DNA from: Bacillus sp. ISL-34
GTDB taxonomy: Bacteria; Bacillota; Bacilli; Bacillales; DSM-1321
NCBI RefSeq assembly: GCF_018613325.1
Contig: NZ_JAGGQJ010000007.1
Location: 25,947-89,946, forward strand
Length of the DNA stretch: 64,000 nt
Direction: 5' to 3'
The notes under the pieces were generated by a model. The model had not been told where the DNA came from. It searched no databases and saw only the letters and a list, made by a program, of their open reading frames with translations. Positions within the stretch are counted from its first letter, which is position 1; each line of letters opens with the position of its first letter. This document shows, in pieces, positions 25,431 through 34,357 of the stretch. Made by a program: the position numbers and the translations under genes.

Positions 25431-26016
25431 GCTCCAAATCTCGAGTTTCGAGATAAGCTTTCCGATATCCTGAAGGGGTATTCCCCATGATTCTTTTGAA
25501 TAGCGTCATGAAATAGGGTGTACTAGAGAACCCGACAGCCAAGCCTATTTCAGTAATCGGCTGTTCAGAGTTTTCCAGCAGCCACGTTGCCTTTTCAAGG
25601 CGAAGCCTTTGAATGTATTCAGTGGGCGATATCCCCTTCACACGCTTGAATGATCGTTGTAAATGATAGGGACTGCCGTGGGAAATATCAGCCAATTTGT
25701 TCAATGTGATGGGTTCCCTGTAATGGATGTCGATCCATTCGGCTATTTGTTCAACCCATTCTTCTGTCGGCAAATTAAGTCCTTCAGGTTTACATCGTTT
25801 ACAAGGCCGGAAATCTTCTTCCAAAGCCATCATGGCATTTTTGAAAATTTTCACGTTTTCCTTATTAGGTACCCTGGATTTACAGGAAGGCCTGCAAAAG
25901 ACGCCCGTCGTAATTACTCCGTATAAAAAATGATCATCATATGCGGCATCACAATCTATAATAGCTTTCCAATATTCATTCGGGAAATCTGCTTTTTTCG
26001 GATTCACCACATTCAC
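25411..26016 (-). CDS. adaA: AdaA: methylphosphotriester-DNA methyltransferase and transcriptional activator
   Basis: 201 residues. The N-terminal Ada zinc domain holds four Cys, C41 and C45 (VFCRPSCKSRVP) and C72 and C75 (RPCKRCKPEG). One of them (C41) is expected to take the methyl group from phosphotriesters in the E. coli Ada scheme. An AraC-type double HTH follows (about 95-195). GTG 26016 is chosen because AAAAGGTGAG lies just upstream and the frame further upstream does not look like Ada. Methylated AdaA would activate adaA-ogt and the divergent alkA through the repeated element in between. Confidence 0.9.
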   Translation of the reverse strand: MNVVNPKKADFPNEYWKAIIDCDAAYDDHFLYGVITTGVFCRPSCKSRVPNKENVKIFKNAMMALEEDFRPCKRCKPEGLNLPTEEWVEQIAEWIDIHYREPITLNKLADISHGSPYHLQRSFKRVKGISPTEYIQRLRLEKATWLLENSEQPITEIGLAVGFSSTPYFMTLFKRIMGNTPSGYRKAYLETRDLEREENEE

Positions 26017-26071
26017 CTCACCTTTTAGTATACAAGAAAGGGTTGATATACAAACATTTTGATAATATAAA

Positions 26072-26179
26072 AGCAAGATAACGTAATTATTTAATAAAGT
26101 TAGGGAAGATGACTATTTGGCTGGTTAAAATAAGGAGTTGAAGGGAGTTGAATGAAAAAGAAAAGAGCAAGATAACGTA
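26072..26179 (+). promoter_or_regulatory. two direct copies of a 14-bp element, candidate AdaA operators
   Basis: AGCAAGATAACGTA occurs exactly at 26072-26085 and 26166-26179, in the intergenic region between the divergent adaA and alkA genes. It includes GCAA, a component of known Ada sites. One copy is close to each gene start, 56 bases from adaA and 40 bases from alkA. Both point the same way. Binding by AdaA is inferred from position and duplication. Confidence 0.65.
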
Positions 26180-26218
26180 CCCATTTTTCTTTAGTATAAA
26201 GCTAAAGGAGGAAGCGGA

Positions 26219-27145
26219 ATGAAAGAGACATTATCAAATGATGAAGGCATGACTGAATTGAAAATTCGTGCACCAAAAGAGTTTAGTTTTTCGGAAAATC
26301 TTAAATACTTATCAAGATCCTCCAATGAATGTCTGTTCGATATTGTGGATCAAAAGATTTATCGTGCACTTGTTGTCGAAAACGAGACACTTTTAGTAGA
26401 AATCAGTGCGATGAATGAAACGGAGCTGACCGTTCGGTTTCCAGGAAGAACAGCACCGATGGATAATCAGGTAAAGGATGCTGTTTCGCAATACGTTCGT
26501 CACTGGTTCGATCTTGAGACAAATCTGCTTCCTTTTTATGAGCTGGCGCAATATGATCCTTTATTGCAAAAGCCGGTAAGCCAATTCTTCGGTTTGAGAA
26601 ATATGGGCATCCCTGATTTATTTGAAGCGATTGCCTGGGGAATACTTGGACAGCAGATTAACTTGACTTATGCCTATACCTTGAAACGGAGGCTTGTTGA
26701 GGGATTTGGCGATTTTGTTGAATTCGAAGGAAAGCAATATTGGCTGTTTCCGAAGCCTGATGTGATCGCGAAATTAACGGTCGAAGATTTTGCCGATTTG
26801 AGGATGACGGTGAAGAAGTGTGAATATTTAATAGGTGTAGCTCAACTGATTGCAGAAGGGGAACTTACAAAAGAAAAGCTGTTGAATGCAAAGGATGTAA
26901 AAGAGGCTGAAAAAATGCTGACCAAAATACGGGGAATCGGTCCGTGGACAGCGAACTATGTCTTGATGCGCTGTTTACATTTTCCATCAGCCTTTCCAAT
27001 CGATGACGTCGGTCTGCATAATTCCATGAAACTGGTCATGCAAACGGAAGCAAAACCAACGAAAGCGGAAATCCTGAAACTATCGGAAGCGTGGGCCGAT
27101 TGGGAATCCTATGCAACCTTCTATTTATGGAGAATGCTATATTGA
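26219..27145 (+). CDS. alkA: DNA-3-methyladenine glycosylase II (AlkA)
   Basis: 308 residues. The HhH-GPD core lies at about 130-300: FEAIAWGILGQQINLTYAYTLKRRLVE, then the hairpin LTKIRGIGPWTANYVLMR and the catalytic Asp in FPIDDVGL (about 262). It excises 3-methyladenine and other alkylated bases. The N-terminal TBP-like domain is present, so the length is full. AAAGGAGG precedes the ATG. It is divergent from adaA-ogt, as in B. subtilis, making a complete adaptive-response locus. Confidence 0.92.
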   Translation: MKETLSNDEGMTELKIRAPKEFSFSENLKYLSRSSNECLFDIVDQKIYRALVVENETLLVEISAMNETELTVRFPGRTAPMDNQVKDAVSQYVRHWFDLETNLLPFYELAQYDPLLQKPVSQFFGLRNMGIPDLFEAIAWGILGQQINLTYAYTLKRRLVEGFGDFVEFEGKQYWLFPKPDVIAKLTVEDFADLRMTVKKCEYLIGVAQLIAEGELTKEKLLNAKDVKEAEKMLTKIRGIGPWTANYVLMRCLHFPSAFPIDDVGLHNSMKLVMQTEAKPTKAEILKLSEAWADWESYATFYLWRMLY

Positions 27146-27156
27146 CTTGAATTAAT

Positions 27157-27250
27157 TTTCGGAGATAAAACTATAGACTTCGTCGATATATTTCTATTTT
27201 CGGAGATATAATAGTAAGTTTCGTCGATATATTCCTATCTCCGGAGATAA
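27157..27250. repeat. 41-bp period repeat, 2.3 units
   Basis: TTTCGGAGATA recurs with CGGAGATA starting at 27160, 27201 and 27242, exactly 41 bp apart. TTCGTCGATATAT recurs midway in the first two units. The period equals that of the unrelated 47.5-kb array. Confidence 0.85.
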
Positions 27251-27326
27251 ATGCATTTCCAGCCCAAACACACCTTAAGTCCATGGAACATACCTTATTA
27301 CATTTATCTTATAGAGGTGAATGACC

Positions 27327-27710
27327 ATGTATATGTACCCAACGTATCATTATGAAGATCAAGCTTTTCTTGAACGGCAGTTTCCCGGTCTATCCAGCTT
27401 TCCGGGCATACCTGGATTACCTCAATTTCCAGGTCAGCCAGGGCCGCCGCCGGGTTCGCAAGCACCAACAGCTCCCCCGCCAGCGTTTATCCCCCACCAG
27501 CAATCGGCTTCAACATTTGCCGTAGATCCAGGTGCCATTTCGTTTTGTCTGTTCAGGAATACTTTTATATGGCTAAACAATGGTGCGCGTTTCTGGTATT
27601 ATCCCATTTTCGTCGGTCCGCGTTCTGTTGCAGGCTTCAGGTGGAATGGCAGGTTCTGGACAATTTTTGGTATCGATTCAAGACAAATCAATTCATTTAG
27701 CTGTTTTTGA
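27327..27710 (+). CDS. proline-rich protein with conserved aromatic C-terminal domain
   Basis: 127 residues. Residues 15-60 form a collagen-like, proline/glycine-rich segment (FPGIPGLPQFPGQPGPPPGS). The C-terminal 65 residues are rich in aromatics with a pattern FIWLNNGARFWYYPIFVGPRSVAGFRW...FWTIFGIDSRQI known in many Bacillus proteins of unknown function, some loosely labelled 'transporter' without basis. There are no membrane helices. ATG 27327 has AGAGGTG about 8 nt upstream, better than the ATG two codons before. Possibly a spore-surface or secreted structural protein; that is a guess. Confidence 0.75.
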   Translation: MYMYPTYHYEDQAFLERQFPGLSSFPGIPGLPQFPGQPGPPPGSQAPTAPPPAFIPHQQSASTFAVDPGAISFCLFRNTFIWLNNGARFWYYPIFVGPRSVAGFRWNGRFWTIFGIDSRQINSFSCF

Positions 27711-27749
27711 AAAAATGCTCAAAGGAAATGTCTCCTTTGAGCATTTTAT
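27711..27749 (+). terminator. terminator after the proline-rich protein gene
   Basis: AAAATGCTCAAAGGA paired with TCCTTTGAGCATTTT. Confidence 0.85.
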
Positions 27750-27830
27750 GTTTCCGATTGCCTTGCTTTCTTTCAATACGAAAAGATATGGTAGCAAGAA
27801 AAAAGCAGCACTATCCAAAGAAAAACATTA

Positions 27831-28079
27831 TTAAAGGTAGCCTACCGTGGATCGTCCCCCTAAAGCGGTCAACACTCCGACTAGGGAAAGGAGATACATG
27901 GTGTAAAACAATTGCGACTTGATCCTCACACCATGATCGGTGTGAAGATCTTTCTTAAAAAGGACACTGCGAAATAAACCCTGAAACGATATCAGAAAAA
28001 AGACTGGAAAGAAATCATAAATAAGCAAAAGGGTGATGATGATCATATAAATCATTTGAAAAGGAATCCAGAAATTCAT
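27831..28079 (-). CDS. small two-span membrane protein
   Basis: 82 residues with two hydrophobic segments (about 6-34 and 58-75) separated by a basic loop (FKKDLHTDHGVRIKSQ). AAGGGAGTG lies 6 nt before the ATG. Not recognised. Divergent from the sensor kinase gene. No functional clue beyond membrane location. Confidence 0.55.
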   Translation of the reverse strand: MNFWIPFQMIYMIIITLLLIYDFFPVFFLISFQGLFRSVLFKKDLHTDHGVRIKSQLFYTMYLLSLVGVLTALGGRSTVGYL

Positions 28080-28199
28080 TTCGCACTCCCTTTTTTGTTA
28101 ATGTGGCGAAATAAACGGCCAACAATGTTCAATATTTAATAGAAATGGTAAAATCATTATGCTCCTATAAAATTTAGTGAATGAAAATGAAAATAGAGG

Positions 28200-29789
28200 A
28201 TGCTGTTGAATATGAGGAAAGTATCGCTGGAAACCAAGATTCTCGGGTTAGTCTTATCGTTGAGCCTGTTTTTGATTCTTTTATTGACGACTTCTTTTTC
28301 CTATATGGAAGGAAGGCAAATAGCGAAGGATAAAGGTCAATTGGCGTTGGAACTTTCAAAGACGATTAGCTTCATGCCTACAATTACAGAGGCCTTTGAA
28401 ACGGATGATCCCGCTGCCACAATCCAGCCGATTGCCGAAAAGATCCGCAGGGAAACAGGGGCTGAGTTCATCGTTATAGGGAATAGAGAGGGAATTCGCT
28501 ATTCCCATCCGCTGGCTTCCGAAATCGGGAAGCGGATGGAAGGCGGAGATAATAGCAGGGCCATTCGGGAAGGCGAATATTATGTCTCCGAAGCGGCAGG
28601 ATCACTCGGGCTTTCCATTCGGGGGAAGTCACCGGTATTCAATGAGGATGGAAAAATAATTGGTATCGTCTCCGTCGGTTTTTTAGTCGACGATGTCCGC
28701 GCCCAAATTTTCAAGGATTTGTCCAGAGAGATGGTTGTATCTTTAGTGGCCATCCTGATATCGATCATTGGCAGTTATATGCTGGCAAGAAGCATACGTA
28801 AAGATACACTGGGACTGGAACCATTTGAGATCGCCAATTTATATAAGGAAAAAAATGCAGTGCTTCAATCGGTGAAAGAAGGGATTCTGGCCATTGACCA
28901 AAATGGGTTGATTACCTCGATGAATCAGCCGGCGAAAAAATTGCTGGATATTAAAGAGTCCGTTCGCCATTTGAACGTGGATGGCCTATTTCCTTCGAAA
29001 TATTTATTCGAAGTGCTGAAGTCCGGTGAACCGCGAATGGATAAGGAGATTTCATGGAAAGACAAATCCATCATTGTCAATTGTACGCCAATCTTCGATA
29101 GTGAAGGTGTAAGCGGTGTTGTCGCTTCGTTCCGAGATCGAACGGAAATTGAGGAAATGCTCAACACATTATCGGAAGTGAAGATGCATTCAGAGGATTT
29201 AAGGGCACAAACCCATGAATTCACCAATAAACTATACGTCCTTTCAGGATTGATACAATTAGGGGAATACGATGAAGCAATAGAAATGATTCAAAGCGAA
29301 ACATCCGAATTGCATTCCCTGAACCGTGTCGTGTTCGAACAGATAAAGGATACAAAGGTACAAGCCCTTTTACTTGGTAAGATAGGGAAAGCATCGGAGA
29401 AGAAGATCATCTTTGAAATAGACGCACAAAGCTACCTAGAGAAACTCCCGGATCATATAAAATTGTCACAGCTAACATTGATTCTAGGCAACATTATCGA
29501 TAATGCACTTGAAGCGGTTTCAGGCATGGAAGAGCCGCTCGTGAAATTTTTCGCCACAGATATCGGAAATGATATGGTATTTGAAGTGAGTGATAACGGA
29601 AAAGGAATACCTGAGGATGCCATCGCCCATATTTTCGATCGGGGTTTCACTTCGAAAAACAGCGGAAGTCCGAGTGGTTATGGACTTTCAAATGCTGATC
29701 ATGTCGTCAAAGAGCTGGGCGGCATCATCGAAGTTCACAGCGAGGATCGAAACACCATATTCACCGTGTATCTTCCTAAAGAACAGTGA
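28200..29789 (+). CDS. CitS/DcuS-type sensor histidine kinase (copy 2)
   Basis: 529 residues, same plan as copy 1: TM1 about 14-37, single-CACHE sensor with FIVIGNREGIRYSHPLASEIGKRM, TM2 about 178-200, PAS (about 218-320), phosphoacceptor His339 in LRAQTHEFTNKL, and an HATPase with ILGNIIDNALEAV, DNGKGIP and GYGLSN. Start alternatives are ATG 28200, TTG 28206 and ATG 28212; GAGGA sits so close to 28200 that 28206 or 28212 is more likely. Followed by its response regulator 11 bases on, then a CitMHS transporter. The two sensors differ in the ligand domain, so they may respond to different acids or concentrations. Confidence 0.92.
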   Translation: MLLNMRKVSLETKILGLVLSLSLFLILLLTTSFSYMEGRQIAKDKGQLALELSKTISFMPTITEAFETDDPAATIQPIAEKIRRETGAEFIVIGNREGIRYSHPLASEIGKRMEGGDNSRAIREGEYYVSEAAGSLGLSIRGKSPVFNEDGKIIGIVSVGFLVDDVRAQIFKDLSREMVVSLVAILISIIGSYMLARSIRKDTLGLEPFEIANLYKEKNAVLQSVKEGILAIDQNGLITSMNQPAKKLLDIKESVRHLNVDGLFPSKYLFEVLKSGEPRMDKEISWKDKSIIVNCTPIFDSEGVSGVVASFRDRTEIEEMLNTLSEVKMHSEDLRAQTHEFTNKLYVLSGLIQLGEYDEAIEMIQSETSELHSLNRVVFEQIKDTKVQALLLGKIGKASEKKIIFEIDAQSYLEKLPDHIKLSQLTLILGNIIDNALEAVSGMEEPLVKFFATDIGNDMVFEVSDNGKGIPEDAIAHIFDRGFTSKNSGSPSGYGLSNADHVVKELGGIIEVHSEDRNTIFTVYLPKEQ

Positions 29790-29800
29790 GGAGGGAAAGA

Positions 29801-30490
29801 ATGCTGAAGATAAGAGCAGTCATCGCAGAAGATGATTTTCGTGTAGCGGATATCCATGAAAAATTCTTGAAAAACTTTGATGAAATAGAAGTGGTCGGAA
29901 AAGCTGTCAATGCCAAAAAAACGCTTCGGATCTTGGAACAAAAAAGCCCGGATCTGCTTTTGCTTGATGTTTATATGCCAGATCAGCTTGGTACAGACCT
30001 CCTTCCGGACATACGGAAAAAATTCCCGAATGTGGATATCATCATGATTACCGCGGCAACGGATAAAGACCAACTTGAAAAGGCGCTTCACTATGGTGTT
30101 GAGAATTATTTAATTAAACCAGTGGAAATGAAGCGCTTCAACCAAGTTATCGAAGAGTATTTGAAGAAAGTCCATCTGATGAAATCCAAACAAGAGATAG
30201 ATCAGGATTTTGTTGATCTCATTTTGAAAAAGGGATCTGCGGTTTCGGAAACGAACGATGGGCCGGCCTTACCGAAAGGGGTCGACGAAATCACTTTGGC
30301 GAAAGTGATCGAGGTGCTCAAAGCAAGCGATATCGGTTTATCGGCTGAGCAAGTGAGCGGCCAAATCGGCGCTTCCAGGACAACCGCGAGACGCTATCTG
30401 GAATACTTGATATCCGTAAAGAAATGTAAAGCGGAAGTCGTATATGGGGTAGTGGGAAGACCTGAGCGAAGATATTATAAGATTCAATAG
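29801..30490 (+). CDS. CitT/DctR-type response regulator (copy 2)
   Basis: 229 residues. Receiver domain with E10-D11-D12, phosphoacceptor Asp56 (LLLLDVYMPD), Lys around 105 (NYLIKPVE), and C-terminal HTH (LSAEQVSGQIGASRTTARRYLEYLI). ATG 29801 is preferred over the GTG 15 bases upstream because GAGGAGG lies 7 nt before it. Partner of the preceding kinase. The tandem 13-bp repeats before the transporter gene are its best candidate binding sites. Confidence 0.92.
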   Translation: MLKIRAVIAEDDFRVADIHEKFLKNFDEIEVVGKAVNAKKTLRILEQKSPDLLLLDVYMPDQLGTDLLPDIRKKFPNVDIIMITAATDKDQLEKALHYGVENYLIKPVEMKRFNQVIEEYLKKVHLMKSKQEIDQDFVDLILKKGSAVSETNDGPALPKGVDEITLAKVIEVLKASDIGLSAEQVSGQIGASRTTARRYLEYLISVKKCKAEVVYGVVGRPERRYYKIQ

Positions 30491-30501
30491 AATTAAGTGT
30501 G

Positions 30502-30532
30502 AAACACCTTCAAGATTGGAGGTGTTTTTTTA
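30502..30532 (+). terminator. terminator of the copy-2 kinase/regulator operon
   Basis: AAACACCTtcaagattggAGGTGTTTTTTT. Confidence 0.85.
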
Positions 30533-30698
30533 TGCATGCATGGATTGAAAGATTTCAAAAAAAGCAATGCGAGTTAGTGTAGCAATTCTTTTGCCAGCAA
30601 TAAGGATATAGTCGAAGTTTTCTTAATAATCATAATCATCTCCTAAAGAACCCGCCATTCTACCCGGGGAGTGGCGCTGGTTCAGCCTCGAAAAAACG

Positions 30699-30779
30699 CT
30701 TCCGTGAACACCTTCCGTGAACACAATGAACAAAATTAACAAAATAGTTTTAAAACACAATAAATTGAGAACGCTTACA
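30699..30779 (+). promoter_or_regulatory. tandem 13-bp repeats and cre site upstream of the citrate transporter
   Basis: CTTCCGTGAACAC is perfectly repeated head to tail at 30699-30711 and 30712-30724, a layout typical of response-regulator sites. TGAGAACGCTTACA at 30766-30779 matches the cre consensus TGWAARCGYTWNCW at all but one position. Together they suggest activation by the upstream regulator and CcpA repression. The first 170 bases of the gap hold the operon terminator and no gene. Confidence 0.7.
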
Positions 30780-30833
30780 AATAAAGCGATTTCATATACA
30801 ATTTATCTTATTAGAAGATAAGGAGTGATAGAT

Positions 30834-32126
30834 ATGCTCGCTTTATTAGGATACTTGATGATAGTAGCGTTTATGATATTAATTATGACAGGGCGACTTT
30901 CAGCCATGATAGCATTGATTGCAGTTCCAAGTGCCTTTGCACTTATTGGCGGGTTTGGCGGTAAAATGGGTGAGATGGCGCTGGAAGGGATCAAAGACGT
31001 TGCGCCAACGGGAATCATGATTTTATTTGCGATCCTTTTCTTTGGCATTTTGATCGATGCTGGGGTTTTTGACCCGATCATCAATACGATCCTTAAAGTC
31101 GTAAAAGGAGATCCAGTGAAAATTGCCATCGGTACGGCCGTCCTGGCTTTGCTGATTTCCTTGGATGGAGATGGTACAACCACATATATGATAACGATTT
31201 CAGCCATGCTTCCGCTATATAAACGGATTGGAATGAGACCGCTTGTATTGGCAGGCATTGCCGTTTCGTCATCTGGAGTCATGAACCTTCTTCCTTGGGG
31301 AGGCCCTACAGCACGGGTGATGACCGCTTTAAAACTTGAAATGTCCGATGTTTTCACCCCTGTCATTCCAGCGATGATCGGCGGAGTCCTATTCGTCCTT
31401 TTCATGGCATATTGCCTGGGTAAAAAAGAAAGAAAAAGAATCGGGATCATAGAAGTCGATTATCATGTTATGGCACAGCAGGCGGCTGCAACGGAAGATG
31501 CTTATCTTAAGCGTCCTAAATTGATAATATTCAATTACGCATTGACTCTTACACTGCTGGTTGCGCTGATCATGGAACTTATGCCTTCAGCGGTTCTATT
31601 CATGATAGGTTTTGCGATTGCCATTACGGTTAATTATCCGAAACTCAGTGATCAAAAAGAGCGTGTGGCAAACTATGCGGACAATGCTTTATCTGTCATT
31701 TCGATGATTTTTGCAGCAGGTGTCTTCACAGGAATCCTTGCCGGTACGGAAATGGTCGATGCCATGGCAAACTCTTTGATCCAGCATATTCCAGATCAAA
31801 TGGGTGCACATTTTGCTGTCATCACAGCCATCATCTCAGCACCTTTTACGTTCTTCATGTCTAATGACGCATTTTATTATGGTGTGCTCCCATTACTTGC
31901 AAAAGCGGGAGCTGCTTATGGAATTGACCCTGCCCTGATCGGTAGAGCTTCACTATTAGGGTTGCCCGTCCATCTATTAAGCCCGCTTGTTCCATCTACT
32001 TATCTATTGGTTGGAATGGTAGGGGAAGATTTCGGTGCATTGCAGCGCACTTTCCTGAAATGGGCATGCGGTTCGACGCTTGTCATGATAGTGGTATCTG
32101 TCCTATTGGGAATCATCCCACTATAA
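30834..32126 (+). CDS. CitMHS-family citrate:metal symporter (copy 2)
   Basis: 430 residues, paralogue of the copy-1 transporter, with KGDPVKIAIGTAVLALLISLDGDGTTTYMITISA and LLPWGGPTARVM in the same places. ATG 30834 has AAGGAG 9 nt upstream; the GTG three codons earlier abuts that site. Imports a metal-citrate complex. The second set has the clearer regulatory region. Which copy corresponds to CitM (Mg) or CitH (Ca) of B. subtilis cannot be told by eye. Confidence 0.92.
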   Translation: MLALLGYLMIVAFMILIMTGRLSAMIALIAVPSAFALIGGFGGKMGEMALEGIKDVAPTGIMILFAILFFGILIDAGVFDPIINTILKVVKGDPVKIAIGTAVLALLISLDGDGTTTYMITISAMLPLYKRIGMRPLVLAGIAVSSSGVMNLLPWGGPTARVMTALKLEMSDVFTPVIPAMIGGVLFVLFMAYCLGKKERKRIGIIEVDYHVMAQQAAATEDAYLKRPKLIIFNYALTLTLLVALIMELMPSAVLFMIGFAIAITVNYPKLSDQKERVANYADNALSVISMIFAAGVFTGILAGTEMVDAMANSLIQHIPDQMGAHFAVITAIISAPFTFFMSNDAFYYGVLPLLAKAGAAYGIDPALIGRASLLGLPVHLLSPLVPSTYLLVGMVGEDFGALQRTFLKWACGSTLVMIVVSVLLGIIPL

Positions 32127-32132
32127 GGCTCT

Positions 32133-32173
32133 AAAGAGTCCCGTTCGTCAAGATGCGAACGGGACTCTTTTCT
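32133..32173 (+). terminator. terminator after citrate transporter copy 2
   Basis: AAAGAGTCCCGTTCG paired with CGAACGGGACTCTTTTCT. Confidence 0.9.
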
Positions 32174-32270
32174 GTCTGTATCAAGCGCTGAATAAATCTG
32201 GAAAAGTGAGATACATTATGTTTGTCTTCTCTTTCGCGACAAAGTTAGCTTTTTGATTTATTGAATGCGG

Positions 32271-32284
32271 AAGGTACGTACCTT
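32271..32284. promoter_or_regulatory. 14-bp perfect palindrome before mtlA
   Basis: AAGGTACGTACCTT, 44 bases before mtlA. A candidate operator, or part of the MtlR activation region; not matched to a known consensus. Confidence 0.5.
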
Positions 32285-32327
32285 AAGATTAAAGGAAACT
32301 ATATTAATATGAAGGGAAGAGAGCAAA

Positions 32328-34271
32328 ATGGCTCAATTTAATATAAAAGTTGCAGTTCAAAAGTTCGGTAACTTTCTAAGTTCAATGGTCATGCCGAATA
32401 TATCAGCTTTCATAGCATGGGGGCTAATCACTGCCCTATTCATCCCATCTGGTTTCCTGCCAAATGAAAGCCTTGCCAAAATGGTTACACCGATGGTTAC
32501 GTTTTTACTGCCGCTTTTAATTGGGTATACGGGCGGTAAGCTAATCCATGACCACCGTGGCGGCGTAGTCGGTGCCATTGCGACAATGGGCGTCATCGTT
32601 GGATCTGATATCCCGATGTTCCTTGGAGCCATGATAATGGGACCGTTCGGCGGTTATGTCATCAAGAAATTCGATCAATTGATTGAAGGGAAAATAAAAG
32701 CCGGTTTTGAAATGCTTGTTAATAATTTCTCAGCGGGGATAATTGGCGGCTTATTGTCCATTCTATCGTTCTTGGCCATCGGGCCTGCTGTAGACGTTTT
32801 TACAGGCTGGCTTGTAGCAGGAGTCGATTGGCTTGTCGGTACAGGTTTACTGCCGTTGACAAGTATCCTGATCGAGCCTGCCAAGGTATTGTTCTTGAAC
32901 AATGCCATCAATCATGGTGTACTATCACCAATCGGTGTAGAGCAAGTTAAACAAACAGGGGCTTCCATCCTGTTCCTTCTGGAATCGAATCCTGGACCGG
33001 GTATCGGCGTATTGCTTGCTTATTGCTTTTTTGGAAAGGGAACGGCGAAGAGATCGGCGCCAGGAGCTGCCATCATTCATTTCTTCGGCGGGATCCATGA
33101 AATTTATTTCCCTTATATCCTAATGAAGCCGATGTTATTCTTAGCTGTCATTCTTGGGGGCATGAGTGGAGTTTTCACATTGGTCCTACTAGGCGGAGGA
33201 TTGTTCGCTCCAGCTTCTCCAGGCAGCATACTTGCCATTACAGCAGTAACTCCGCATAATGCGGGCGCATATATTGCTAACTTTGCAGGCGTGATCGTAG
33301 CGGCCCTTGTTTCATTCATCGTCGGTGCATTCATCTTGAAAACAGGAAAGCAATCTGAAGAGAATATTGAAGATGCCGCAAAAAAAATGCAAGAAATGAA
33401 AGGCAAGAAAAGCTCTGTTGCCGATGTATTCGCTTCAGATCCGGGAACGATGCCAACAAACGTCAGCAAAATAATATTTGCCTGCGATGCCGGGATGGGA
33501 TCAAGTGCGATGGGGGCTTCACTGCTTCGCAAGAAGGTGAAGGAAGCCGGATTGAATATCACTGTTACTAATACGGCGATCTCAAACATTCCTGCTGATG
33601 CACAAATCGTCATAACACAGGAAGAGTTAACTCCAAGGGCACAGAATAAAGTGCCGAATGCTTATCATGTATCCGTCGATAATTTCCTATCGAGCCCTGA
33701 ATACGATTCATTGCTTGCACGGCTTCAGGATGACGGTACCGATGAGCTGCATGAAATCGTCGAAGATGCTGAAGAGAAGGTTCCCGGTGTTCGTGAACAT
33801 TCAATCGAGCCTGGCATCAACGAGGATGAGCAGGATGATAATGAATTGCTTCGCGAAGAAAACGTCTTCCTTAATCAACAATTCGCCAATAAGGAAGAAG
33901 CGATCCGCTTTGCGGGAAGAGCTTTGGTCAATGCAGGTTACGTTAAGGAAAGTTATATTGAAGCAATGATTGCCCGTGATGAATTGACTTCAACCTATAT
34001 GGGTAATGATGTAGCCATTCCGCACGGAACCGAGGAAGCTAAGAAAGATGTCCTTAAATCTGGATTTACCGTCCTACAAATTCCTGATGGTGTCGACTTT
34101 GACGGCCAAAAGGCACGATTGATATTCGGCATTGCCGGCAAGGACGGGACACATCTTGAAATTCTATCTGGCATTGCAGTTACCTGCTCTGAGATGGAGA
34201 ATATCGAAAAGATGGTTAAAGCCACATCAGCCAGGGAATTGATGGATATAATAAATGTCGGAAATAATTAA
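32328..34271 (+). CDS. mtlA: mannitol PTS permease EIICBA (MtlA)
   Basis: 647 residues with all three mannitol PTS domains. The membrane IIC is at about 1-345 (includes FGGIHEIYFPYI, the GxxExxxP-type substrate motif). IIB is at about 375-465 with phospho-Cys386 (FACDAGMGSS). IIA is at about 500-647 with phospho-His566 (VAIPHGTEEAK). It takes up mannitol and releases mannitol-1-phosphate. The IIA fusion replaces the separate MtlF of B. subtilis. Start ATG with GGGAAGAGAG upstream. First gene of mtlA-mtlR-mtlD. Confidence 0.95.
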   Translation: MAQFNIKVAVQKFGNFLSSMVMPNISAFIAWGLITALFIPSGFLPNESLAKMVTPMVTFLLPLLIGYTGGKLIHDHRGGVVGAIATMGVIVGSDIPMFLGAMIMGPFGGYVIKKFDQLIEGKIKAGFEMLVNNFSAGIIGGLLSILSFLAIGPAVDVFTGWLVAGVDWLVGTGLLPLTSILIEPAKVLFLNNAINHGVLSPIGVEQVKQTGASILFLLESNPGPGIGVLLAYCFFGKGTAKRSAPGAAIIHFFGGIHEIYFPYILMKPMLFLAVILGGMSGVFTLVLLGGGLFAPASPGSILAITAVTPHNAGAYIANFAGVIVAALVSFIVGAFILKTGKQSEENIEDAAKKMQEMKGKKSSVADVFASDPGTMPTNVSKIIFACDAGMGSSAMGASLLRKKVKEAGLNITVTNTAISNIPADAQIVITQEELTPRAQNKVPNAYHVSVDNFLSSPEYDSLLARLQDDGTDELHEIVEDAEEKVPGVREHSIEPGINEDEQDDNELLREENVFLNQQFANKEEAIRFAGRALVNAGYVKESYIEAMIARDELTSTYMGNDVAIPHGTEEAKKDVLKSGFTVLQIPDGVDFDGQKARLIFGIAGKDGTHLEILSGIAVTCSEMENIEKMVKATSARELMDIINVGNN

Positions 34272-34285
34272 ATACTCGTAACCAA

Positions 34286-34316
34286 GAATAGAAAAGCGTT
34301 TTACGCTTTTCTATTC
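34286..34316 (+). terminator. intercistronic hairpin between mtlA and mtlR
   Basis: GAATAGAAAAGCG-tttta-CGCTTTTCTATTC, a perfect 13-bp stem without a good T-run. It may be a partial terminator or an mRNA-stability element setting mtlA above mtlR. Confidence 0.6.
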
Positions 34317-34357
34317 AGTATTTTCTCGTGTTACTCCACCTGAAATGAGTTGGTAGC

